Shown piece after piece: positions 1 through 5,127 of a DNA stretch of 11,691 bases (position 1 is its first letter; every line of letters starts with the position of its first letter). The translations under genes were made by a program, and so were the position numbers. This DNA comes from Cloacimonetes bacterium SCGC AAA252-N17 (lineage in GTDB: Bacteria; Cloacimonadota; Cloacimonadia; JGIOTU-2), in NCBI GenBank assembly GCA_000404785.1, contig ASNI01000071.1, positions 1 to 11,691 on the forward strand, written 5' to 3'. The notes under the pieces are model-generated. The model was given only the letters and a program-made list of their open reading frames with translations, was not told the DNA's origin and ran no database searches.

Positions 1-118
1 AGTGTGACAGTGCTTTTAACTATTATGGTTATTTCTTTCTTTTACTATTTATACGGATGATATTCAATATGTTTTCCTTAAAGTGTCATGAATATGAAAA
101 ATTTTGGGGGTATGCCAA
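1..118 (+). repeat. Left copy of a dispersed repeat also present near the window end
   Basis: The first 18 bases (AGTGTGACAGTGCTTTTA) are identical to 11384-11401. A second conserved block, GAAAAATTTTGGGGGTATGC at 96-115, matches GAAAATTTTTGGAGGATACC at 11478-11497. The two blocks lie 95 and 94 bases apart in the two copies, and the AT-rich stretch between them is only loosely similar. This spacing argues for a diverged copy of one element, not chance. The copy is probably cut by the window start, because at 11278-11392 the same 18-mer is the right edge of a palindrome whose other half would lie upstream of position 1. No coding potential is visible. Confidence 0.6.
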
Positions 119-135
119 TTTTTCATCCTATAACC

Positions 136-162
136 TTGACAGAATTTATGTGATACTATCAT
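136..162 (+). promoter_or_regulatory. Candidate sigma-70-type promoter for the Nudix gene
   Basis: A perfect -35 box TTGACA lies at 136-141. The best -10 is TATCAT at 157-162 (5 of 6 to consensus), but the 15-base spacer is short. Transcription would start near 169, about 25 bases before the ATG at 194. No other promoter is evident before the next two genes, so it may drive all three. Confidence 0.4.
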
Positions 163-193
163 AAAAACCAAGTAAAATTTGAGTTATTATATT

Positions 194-772
194 ATGGAAA
201 TTTATGATCAATCGCTCATTAAACTACTGACTGTGTACACGCCTTTCAATAATTGTGAAGGGGCAAAGCACCAGCAGATGCTCACTTTTCTCACGAGAAA
301 TGAAAATGGATTTCACAGGAAATATCTCCCTGGACATATTACAGGTTCTGCATGGGTAACTAATTTCAGAAAAACAAAAGTACTCATGACCCATCATATA
401 AAACTCGAGAAATGGCTGCAGCTTGGCGGTCACGCAGACGGCTCCCGGGACATACTTAGTGTTGCACTTCGTGAAGCAGAAGAAGAGTCCGGACTTGATT
501 CTGTTCGACCTCTAAGTCTTCATATTTTTGATGTCGATGTACATGCGATCCCGGAAAGAAAGCATTTTCCCAATCATTTTCATTACGATGTTAGATTTCT
601 TTTTGAAGCTGACGAAACAGAACCCTTTCATGTTTCTGACGAATCCTTTAACTTACACTGGATAGATCTCGGGGAAGTTCAGCGATTTAATGATGAGGAT
701 TCAATTATGCGTCTTGTGAAAAAGACCGAAATGATGAATCTGATCGGCTTCCTTGAAAGCGGATATTGGTAA
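194..772 (+). CDS. Nudix hydrolase
   Basis: This is a 192-aa Nudix-fold hydrolase; the family cleaves nucleoside diphosphates linked to another moiety. The Nudix box runs from about residue 79 to 101, with GGHADG followed by REAEEESGL, which holds the metal-binding glutamates (REAxEEE type). The glutamate that usually opens the box (Gx5E) is replaced by Arg. This matches a common subgroup with GGHADG-x-x-D-x-x-x-VALREA boxes. The box is preceded by the typical HHIKLEKWLQ strand and followed by a conserved IFDVDVHAIPERK-like stretch with HYDVRFLF. I chose ATG 194; an in-frame TTG at 179 would add five residues, and neither start has a good ribosome-binding site. The gene is 19 bases upstream of the secreted-protein gene and likely co-transcribed with it. 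The substrate cannot be told from sequence. Confidence 0.88.
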   Translation: MEIYDQSLIKLLTVYTPFNNCEGAKHQQMLTFLTRNENGFHRKYLPGHITGSAWVTNFRKTKVLMTHHIKLEKWLQLGGHADGSRDILSVALREAEEESGLDSVRPLSLHIFDVDVHAIPERKHFPNHFHYDVRFLFEADETEPFHVSDESFNLHWIDLGEVQRFNDEDSIMRLVKKTEMMNLIGFLESGYW

Positions 773-791
773 CCACAAAAAGGAGTTTTCC

Positions 792-1406
792 ATGAAAAAA
801 TTTATTTGTGTCATAATTGGATGTATCATTCCACTTTTTCTCTTAGCGGATATCGTTCCGACGAGTTCTCATCTTGTGAAGAATTCGGTGCAGTTTACAA
901 ATTTGGATAATTTTTCTGAAATCGCTATTCTTGGTTATATTATTGGTCCTTCTTATGATTCTCCGAATTTCTTTCTTATTAAGAACAACGAAGTTCTGCA
1001 AAAGGGCTACAAATTCAATGATCTGGGTCTATATTGGTCACAAAAAAAATATGTAGATTCCGTGGGCATCGAAAATATTGTGATAAAGACTGATATCGGA
1101 CCTGAATATTATAGGTACGAATATTTTGAGAAAGTAACTAATGATCCGAATATCTTTTTCATTACCAGTGTGATAGATCCAGGTGATTTCTGGGCTGATG
1201 ATTCCAATCCGCTTATGGAGCAATCTACTGATTATAAGATCGCCGGATTTATTGGTAATGAGATCGTGGTCTATCGTGCACGGCAGGTTCAGAAATCGAA
1301 AAATGCTGATGATGTAATCGATGAGTATGAACTTCCCCTGATCCCAAATCTGAATTTTGAACCTTTTGCAGATAGCTCATCTTCATCTGAATCACAAAAA
1401 AAATAG
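792..1406 (+). CDS. Small secreted protein of unknown function
   Basis: The predicted protein has 204 aa. The start at 792 is set by AGGAG at 781-785 six bases upstream; an upstream in-frame ATG at 753 overlaps the Nudix gene and would bury the signal peptide. Residues 1-19 form a signal peptide (MKK, then a hydrophobic run ending LFLLA before DIVP), so the protein is probably exported. No lipobox cysteine is at the cleavage site. The mature part opens with LADIVPTSSH and a VQFTNLDNF-type segment. To my eye this resembles a poorly described family of small exported proteins starting LADIVPPG and often encoded next to a small membrane protein, as here. The C-terminus is a serine-rich tail (SSSSSESQKK). 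No catalytic motif is visible. Confidence 0.75.
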   Translation: MKKFICVIIGCIIPLFLLADIVPTSSHLVKNSVQFTNLDNFSEIAILGYIIGPSYDSPNFFLIKNNEVLQKGYKFNDLGLYWSQKKYVDSVGIENIVIKTDIGPEYYRYEYFEKVTNDPNIFFITSVIDPGDFWADDSNPLMEQSTDYKIAGFIGNEIVVYRARQVQKSKNADDVIDEYELPLIPNLNFEPFADSSSSSESQKK

Positions 1407-1409
1407 CTT

Positions 1410-1766
1410 ATGCAGGACTACGAATTAAAATTCCTCATTGCCTTGCTCGATACGATCATCGTTGAAACCATCGTAATGATCTTTCTTGTAAAAAAAATGT
1501 ATAAAAAGGATATGGAGCATGTTTCATGGGAACGATTGATATTTGCAGGAGTGTTCTGTTCGTTTGCATCCCTTCCCTATCTGTGGTTCATTGCTCCCTA
1601 TTTTCTGCACACAAAAGCGCTGCTTTATTCCGTCGGTGAAATCTCGGTTTTCCTTATAGAGTCTGTGATCATCTATTTTATATTGAGGATCAAATTCACC
1701 CGTGCATTGATAATTTCTTTGAGTTGCAATCTGGCTTCGTTTTTGCTTGGGATTTATGTGATATAA
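1410..1766 (+). CDS. Small four-helix membrane protein of unknown function
   Basis: The predicted protein has 118 aa with about four hydrophobic segments (residues ~7-26, 43-61, 70-93 and 98-117) joined by short, mostly basic loops. It is therefore an integral inner-membrane protein. It starts three bases after the stop of the secreted-protein gene and has no ribosome-binding site of its own, so translation is probably coupled to that gene. The tight pairing suggests the two products act together. No recognised domain or catalytic motif is seen. A paired-hairpin repeat follows directly after its stop codon and may end the transcript. Confidence 0.7.
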   Translation: MQDYELKFLIALLDTIIVETIVMIFLVKKMYKKDMEHVSWERLIFAGVFCSFASLPYLWFIAPYFLHTKALLYSVGEISVFLIESVIIYFILRIKFTRALIISLSCNLASFLLGIYVI

Positions 1767-1767
1767 T

Positions 1768-1803
1768 GACCTTTGCAACGGTTAAAAACCTTGCGAATGG
1801 TTG
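1768..1803. repeat. Paired-hairpin intergenic repeat, copy 1
   Basis: The layout is GACC-N8-GGTT, then AAA, then ACC-N8-GGTT, with inner sequences TTTGCAAC and TTGCGAAT. The right half (ACCTTGCGAATGGT, 1788-1801) is the exact reverse complement of ACCATTCGCAAGGT in copy 2 (5038-5071 region). It begins one base after the stop codon at 1764-1766. The two halves can form two small hairpins or one longer imperfect one. It could act as a terminator or RNA 3' end stabiliser, but lacks a T-tract, so this is only a guess. Confidence 0.5.
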
Positions 1804-2087
1804 TAAATCCTGTGGAAGGTTATTATATAGTAATTTTTGATGATATTGATTTTGATATTCATTGTTATACACTTTGTTTCTTGACACTGGTGTACTTAAT
1901 TACCAAACGTTGGTGGTATCTTAAGAATTGGATTAAAATATAAAGTCCATTAAAAGGGTTAGAGTTGGATAATGATTAATATCGCAAAATTGGGACAAGT
2001 TCGTATACACACCTATATGGGAGGTATCCGCGAACTTTTTGGTAGATTTATTGGTAATATCCCCGTACTTGTTCGTGGATACACACA
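1804..2087. other. AT-rich intergenic stretch before the cassettes, possibly a decayed cassette
   Basis: I see no convincing gene in these ~280 bp. Points of note are TTGACA at 1881-1886 and a cassette-boundary-like block AAACGTTGGTGGTATC (1905-1920). There is also a stem made of GTATCCGCGAAC (2024-2035) and GTTCGTGGATAC (2071-2082). GTTCGT-ATACACAC at 1999-2011 also resembles GTTCGTGGATACACAC at 2071-2086. The right edge reads ACACACATTAGG, the same ACATTA that precedes the next two cassette boundaries. It may be the remnant of an upstream cassette plus a degenerate attC. Confidence 0.35.
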
Positions 2088-2091
2088 TTAG
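1972..2091 (+). CDS. Doubtful 39-aa ORF ending at the cassette boundary
   Basis: ATG at 1972 opens a 39-codon frame whose TAG stop (2089-2091) overlaps the cassette boundary TTAGG. The peptide has hydrophobic and basic alternation (for example GGIRELFGRFIGNIPVLVRG) and two similar pieces, VRIHT and VRGYT, that reflect the repeated DNA beneath. Only a weak TTAGAG lies upstream. It could be a small cassette-borne peptide or simply the reading of a structured non-coding stretch; I lean to the second. Confidence 0.15.
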   Translation: MINIAKLGQVRIHTYMGGIRELFGRFIGNIPVLVRGYTH

Positions 2092-3071
2092 GTGCAAATA
2101 GTCAAAGGAGATAAATAAAAATTCCAAGAAATTTTGATACAGAAATCAGAGAAGCTTTTAATAACAAATTCCTGAAAGTGTTTATTAAAGATTTAGATGT
2201 CATAGAGGAAGTTAAATCATTCTTAGAAAAATTGAATTGCATCGGAAGAGTAAATATCACAGAAAGCAAAAGTAAGTATAGTCCAAGATTAAACTTAACT
2301 ATCTATCCGTCCAGAGTTTATAGTATTGAGGAAGTTCAAACTGAAGTTATCATTTCTTTAAATAGTTATTTTGATGGCAACCCTATAGATCCAATTTTTG
2401 ATGAACAAAGTATTTCATCAATTAGTGATAAAGCATATAATCAAATAATAGGTTACATAAATAAATTAGGTAGAAATTTTGAAAAATTTGGTGATCTAAA
2501 AAGAAGATTTGATGAAGAACGAATTAGAGACTATTTTTTACCATTCTTAAATACAATATCTACAAATCATTCTGCAACGGGAGAGACTTTCAATAAAATT
2601 GGGAAAACAGATATACTAATACAAAATGAAAGTGGAGACAATGTTTTTATAGCTGAGTGTAAGATTTGGAGAGGACAGAGTCAATTATCGGATGCAATAA
2701 ATCAACTATTCGATAGATATGTTAGTTGGAGAGATGAAAAAATAGCTTTAATACTATTTAATAAAAATGTTCAAAAATTCTCTGATGTAATAACAAAAGC
2801 AAAAGAAACAATGGAAGAGCATAAAAATTTCAGTTCATATAAAGGTGCTAGAAATAGTACTTCATTTTCTTACATTTTTAAGCACCCAGAGGATGATAAT
2901 AAGAATATAAGTGTAGAATTAATTCTATTCAATTTTATGTAATGAATTTGCACCTAACAAGCGTGTCAGCGGTTCAGTTTCGCGGTGCTTTTTTCCTGAA
3001 TCGTTCCGATTCAGGGTTTGGGCTGTTTGTTTTGGGCGTGATCGTTCCGATCCCGCCACACACGCCAAACA
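2088..3071 (+). mobile_element. Integron-like gene cassette 1 (PD-(D/E)XK nuclease cargo)
   Basis: The cassette begins TTAGGTGCAAAT (2088-2099). The exact reverse complement, ATTTGCACCTAA, lies at 2946-2957, three bases after the stop of its single gene. It is followed by TAACAAGCGTGTC and about 110 bp of foldable DNA up to ACA at 3069-3071, where the next cassette starts. In integrons this arises because the start of a cassette is the right end of its own attC when circular. The gene is transcribed in the expected direction, toward its attC, and is more AT-rich by eye than nifJ. No integrase gene or classical attI is in the window, so this is CALIN-like (attC cluster without integrase). Confidence 0.6.
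2178..2942 (+). CDS. PD-(D/E)XK nuclease-like protein, cassette cargo
   Basis: The protein has 254 aa from the GTG at 2178. The core of a PD-(D/E)XK fold is visible. KTD (D145) begins the strand KTDILI, then about 15 residues later comes AECKIW with E160 and K162, and QLSDAINQL follows as the expected helix. This spacing and the flanking hydrophobic strands fit restriction-endonuclease-like enzymes. DNA cleavage is inferred, not shown, and no methylase partner is present. The start is odd. A strong AAAGGAG at 2104-2110 faces no ATG, while the frame stays open back to ATA 2115 and would add a plausible 21-residue N-terminus (KIPRNFDTEIREAFNNKFLK). GTG 2178 has no ribosome-binding site. The true start may be ATA 2115 or ATT 2121, or a start codon lost by mutation. 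A role in defence fits the neighbouring TIR cassette. Confidence 0.7.
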   Translation: MFIKDLDVIEEVKSFLEKLNCIGRVNITESKSKYSPRLNLTIYPSRVYSIEEVQTEVIISLNSYFDGNPIDPIFDEQSISSISDKAYNQIIGYINKLGRNFEKFGDLKRRFDEERIRDYFLPFLNTISTNHSATGETFNKIGKTDILIQNESGDNVFIAECKIWRGQSQLSDAINQLFDRYVSWRDEKIALILFNKNVQKFSDVITKAKETMEEHKNFSSYKGARNSTSFSYIFKHPEDDNKNISVELILFNFM

Positions 3072-3078
3072 TTATGGG
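2951..3078 (+). other. attC-like recombination site 1
   Basis: The left core ACCTAAC (2952-2958) fits the integron inverse core RYYYAAC. Inner arms GCGTGT (2961-2966) and ACACGC (3060-3065) pair, as do GCGG (2969-2972) and CCGC (3053-3056). Inside are a perfect hairpin CCTGAATCG-TTC-CGATTCAGG (2995-3015) and a second hairpin around GATCG-TTC-CGATC (3040-3052). The right core reads ACATTATGG in place of the expected GTTRRRY. The conserved blocks CGGTGCTTTTT and GGGTTTGGGCTGTTTGTTTT recur in site 2. Confidence 0.6.
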
Positions 3079-4336
3079 CACTTCATGTTTAAGGAAATAG
3101 ATTATGAAAAATATTTTTATTTGTTATGAAAGCACAACTGGACAAGGTTATGCTGAGCATTTAAAGAAATCATTAGAAAAAAGTAGTAATAATCAATATG
3201 ATGTTTTTCTCGCTGATGTGACTTTAATCGGTGGTGATAAGTGGAGAAAAGAAATTGATGATGCCTTAAAAAACTGTGAATTTTTCCTTGTAGTTATTAC
3301 TGCATTAACAATGAATTCTGTTGAAGTTCTGAAAGAATATGATATTGCTGTGAAATTGAATAAAAAAATAATCCCATTAAGATATTCAGGCATTAAAGTT
3401 GAAGATACTTATGAAATTTCGCACATACAACAAATTACTTTTTCTGAAAAATATGAGTTAGCGAATAAAGTTTTAATAGAACTCAATAAAATAGAGCACC
3501 AACAATTAATTATTATTGAAAAAGAATCAAATGAGAATTTTAGAAGAGGTAATTTACTATACAATTTTCAAATGTTTAATGATGCTCTTTTTATGTATCA
3601 GAAAGTTGTGAAACAAAATCATAATTTTCCTGGAGCTTGGGCAAATATAAGTAAAATTCATAGTATCTTTAAGAGATATGATAACGCTCTAAATTCAATT
3701 GATATAGCATTAGAATTAAATCCAGAATTCATTGATGCATGGATTGACAGAGGAATGATTCTTATTGATTTAGAGAAGTATCCAGAAGCTTTATTATCAT
3801 TTGAAAATGCAATTAAGTTAAATCCTAATTCCATTGATGCTCGGAGAGCTACAGGTGCATTGTTAGGTAAATTGAACAAATTCAACGAAGCACTAAAAGC
3901 TATCAATAAGGTTTTGTTTCTTGATAAGAATGATTATCAGACTTGGGTTTTGAGAGGTTATACTAATTGTAAAATAAAGAAACTTAATGATGCAGAATCT
4001 GACTACAATAAAGCAATTTCAATAAAACCTGATTTTGCAGATGCTTGGTATTACTTGGCTTGTTTGTATTCAAAGAGAAAAGATAAAGAAAAAGCTATTG
4101 AATATTTAAAAAAAGCAATTAGTTTAAACGCTGAGTTTAGAAGTAGTTTTATTGAAGATGAAGATTTCAATAATTTCCTTACAGAAGCTGATCTTAATTA
4201 GTGCCCATAACAAGCGTGTCGTCGGTTTGGTCTCACGGTGCTTTTTGCTTGATCCGCCATCCGTCAGTAGACGGAGTAAACGCTGGCGGATTCAGGGTTT
4301 GGGTTGTTTATCTTGGCCGTCCAGCGTACTGGTACA
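3072..4336 (+). mobile_element. Integron-like gene cassette 2 (TIR-TPR cargo)
   Basis: The cassette begins TTATGGGCACT (3072-3082). Its exact reverse complement AGTGCCCATAA is at 4200-4210 and overlaps the stop codon (TAG 4199-4201) of the single gene it carries. It is followed by CAAGCGTGTC and a site that shares long blocks with attC-like site 1. The right boundary is ACA before TTAGTGGC at 4337. Two adjacent units with different terminal sequences but the same rule make a chance arrangement very unlikely. Cargo direction is again toward the attC-like site. Confidence 0.6.
3104..4201 (+). CDS. TIR domain protein with six TPR repeats
   Basis: The protein has 365 aa. Residues 1 to about 130 look like a TIR domain. 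IFICYES forms the first strand, followed by DVFLADVTLIGGDKWRKEI and FFLVVIT. The segment NSVEVLKEYDIA places E78 where NADase TIR domains keep their catalytic glutamate, and KKIIPLRY follows. Residues ~145-345 form six consecutive 34-residue tetratricopeptide repeats, with typical W/Y-A-x-G and ALELNPE ends. A TIR effector joined to a protein-interaction repeat is a common design in bacterial anti-phage proteins, where TIR depletes NAD+ or makes a signal. That role is inferred here. The start is ATG 3104 with AAGGA at 3091-3095. The stop codon lies inside the cassette end sequence. It is the only gene of cassette 2 and is AT-rich. Confidence 0.8.
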   Translation: MKNIFICYESTTGQGYAEHLKKSLEKSSNNQYDVFLADVTLIGGDKWRKEIDDALKNCEFFLVVITALTMNSVEVLKEYDIAVKLNKKIIPLRYSGIKVEDTYEISHIQQITFSEKYELANKVLIELNKIEHQQLIIIEKESNENFRRGNLLYNFQMFNDALFMYQKVVKQNHNFPGAWANISKIHSIFKRYDNALNSIDIALELNPEFIDAWIDRGMILIDLEKYPEALLSFENAIKLNPNSIDARRATGALLGKLNKFNEALKAINKVLFLDKNDYQTWVLRGYTNCKIKKLNDAESDYNKAISIKPDFADAWYYLACLYSKRKDKEKAIEYLKKAISLNAEFRSSFIEDEDFNNFLTEADLN

Positions 4337-4343
4337 TTAGTGG
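4201..4343 (+). other. attC-like recombination site 2 with an atypical right arm
   Basis: The left arm TAACAAGCGTGTCGTCGGTT (4209-4228) matches site 1 closely, and the blocks CGGTGCTTTTT (4236-4246) and GGGTTTGGGTTGTTTATCTT (4295-4314) are shared. Between them is a different nested hairpin: ATCCGCCA (4252-4259) pairs with TGGCGGAT (4284-4291), enclosing TCCGTC-AGTA-GACGGA (4260-4275). The right arm lacks the ACACGC expected to pair with GCGTGT. Instead it has CCAG-CGTA-CTGG (4321-4332) directly before ACATTAGTGG. It may have recombined with a different site or be decaying. Confidence 0.5.
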
Positions 4344-4377
4344 CAACTTGAAAATATAAGAAAAGAAATATATATTA

Positions 4378-4776
4378 TCACCTCTTACTCCTCTCCCAAA
4401 ATTCCCTTGGAGAAATTATCATAAGATTTTCAATTTTGTGTAAATCCAATAATTTTTTATCTCCTGTCACGAAAACCTCTGCTTTTCCTTGAATCGCACA
4501 ACTTAGGATTTTACGATCATTTTCATCAATACCATTTATTGTTATAACATGTTCGGATTTCACAAATATCGAATCAGATTGTAATAGGGAGGTAAATTCT
4601 GAGATCAGTTCATCCGACAATTTAAATTTGTTTTTGAGATTTCTTTGGAGTCCTTTTATAAGTGGTTCGCATACTTCAAGCTCATGAGATGTCAGAACTT
4701 CCCTCATCACATCAGCACAGAGACCCCTGGAAGCAACTGCACTGATCAGCACATTTGTATCAAGAAATATTCTCAT
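4378..4776 (-). CDS. PIN-domain toxin, VapC-like
   Basis: The protein has 132 aa and belongs to the group of PIN proteins often named putative toxin-antitoxin toxin component; PIN toxins are metal-dependent ribonucleases. It starts MRIFLDTNVLISA, with D6 as the first metal ligand. IDENDRKILSCA supplies D84 and D87, and VFVTGDKKLLDL supplies D106. The second conserved acidic residue, normally a glutamate in a PALLAELREVL-like helix, appears as Gly (PLIKGLQRNL, G42), so activity may be altered. ATG overlaps the antitoxin stop by four bases (ATGA), a sign of translational coupling. Its 3' end lies about 40 bases from the last cassette boundary, so the pair may itself be cassette cargo in reverse orientation, although no closing attC is seen. 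Confidence 0.85.
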   Translation of the reverse strand: MRIFLDTNVLISAVASRGLCADVMREVLTSHELEVCEPLIKGLQRNLKNKFKLSDELISEFTSLLQSDSIFVKSEHVITINGIDENDRKILSCAIQGKAEVFVTGDKKLLDLHKIENLMIISPREFWERSKR

Positions 4777-4994
4777 GAAATGTCCGCAAAAATATCCTCA
4801 TCCGTCAAGTAGCCACGCGCTTCTGCAAAAGGCATGATACGCTTTCGCAACTCTTCAAATTGCTGGAGCCGAAGCTGTCTGCGCAGAGCTTCTCTTGCGA
4901 CTTCACTCCGATTTTTTCCCGATTGCATACTCACCTTAGCAAGCATTTCATCGAGTTCTTTGTCGAGACGCAAAGTAATAGTTTTTGTTTTCAT
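4773..4994 (-). CDS. Ribbon-helix-helix antitoxin, VapB/CopG-like
   Basis: The protein has 73 aa. The N-terminal 45 residues show a ribbon-helix-helix pattern. TKTITLRLDKELDEML is the DNA-binding strand and first helix, and SGKNRSEVAREALRRQL is the turn and second helix. The acidic, tryptophan-free tail from about residue 46 (ending GYLTDEDIFADIS) would bind and block the PIN toxin. It overlaps the toxin gene by four bases and is translated first, the usual order for VapBC. Its start codon lies at the edge of a perfect 21-bp palindrome, which probably serves as the operator for autorepression. There is no ribosome-binding site, consistent with a leaderless or nearly leaderless mRNA. Confidence 0.85.
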   Translation of the reverse strand: MKTKTITLRLDKELDEMLAKVSMQSGKNRSEVAREALRRQLRLQQFEELRKRIMPFAEARGYLTDEDIFADIS

Positions 4995-5029
4995 GTTTTA
5001 CAATGTAAAACATTTGAAAATTCTGTCAA
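4993..5029 (-). promoter_or_regulatory. Promoter and palindromic operator of the toxin-antitoxin pair
   Basis: On the minus strand TTGACA (5029-5024) is followed after 16 bases by TACATT (5007-5002). Transcription would begin near 4995, immediately before the ATG at 4994. The perfect inverted repeat ATGTTTTAC-AAT-GTAAAACAT (4993-5013) covers the -10 and touches the start codon. A ribbon-helix-helix dimer pair bound there would block RNA polymerase. The palindrome and boxes are seen; the autoregulation is inferred from the family. Confidence 0.65.
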
Positions 5030-5036
5030 ATAAACC

Positions 5037-5071
5037 GACCATTGCGAAGGTCAAAGACCATTCGCAAGGTC
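5037..5071. repeat. Paired-hairpin intergenic repeat, copy 2
   Basis: GACCATTGCGAAGGTC, then AAA, then GACCATTCGCAAGGTC. Each half is GACC-N8-GGTC and the two inner heptamers, TTGCGAA and TTCGCAA, are reverse complements. Copy 1 is at 1768-1803 in opposite orientation. It lies between the nifJ terminator and the toxin-antitoxin promoter. The two copies bracket the cassette and toxin-antitoxin block. Confidence 0.55.
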
Positions 5072-5076
5072 TCAAA

Positions 5077-5102
5077 ATAAAAACCCCGAAATTTCTTTCG
5101 GG
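5077..5102 (-). terminator. Rho-independent terminator of nifJ
   Basis: Read on the minus strand, CCCGAAA-GAAA-TTTCGGG (5102-5085) is a perfect 7-bp stem with a 4-base loop. It is followed by GTTTTTATTTT. It sits 25 bases beyond the nifJ stop and should separate nifJ from the downstream toxin-antitoxin operon. Confidence 0.8.
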
Positions 5103-5127
5103 ATTTATATATTTTATCAGAAAAGGA

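Noticed and set aside
753..791. Upstream in-frame ATG for the secreted protein
   Set aside because: It overlaps the Nudix gene end, lacks a ribosome-binding site and would place 13 polar residues before the signal peptide; AGGAG at 781-785 fits ATG 792.
1933..2127. 64-codon minus-strand frame upstream of cassette 1
   Set aside because: It runs across the stem at 2024-2082 and the cassette boundary, with no ribosome-binding site or recognisable domain.
4152..4340. 62-codon plus-strand frame across attC-like site 2
   Set aside because: It starts inside the TIR-TPR gene and reads through the structured site, so it is an artefact of the GC-richer repeat.
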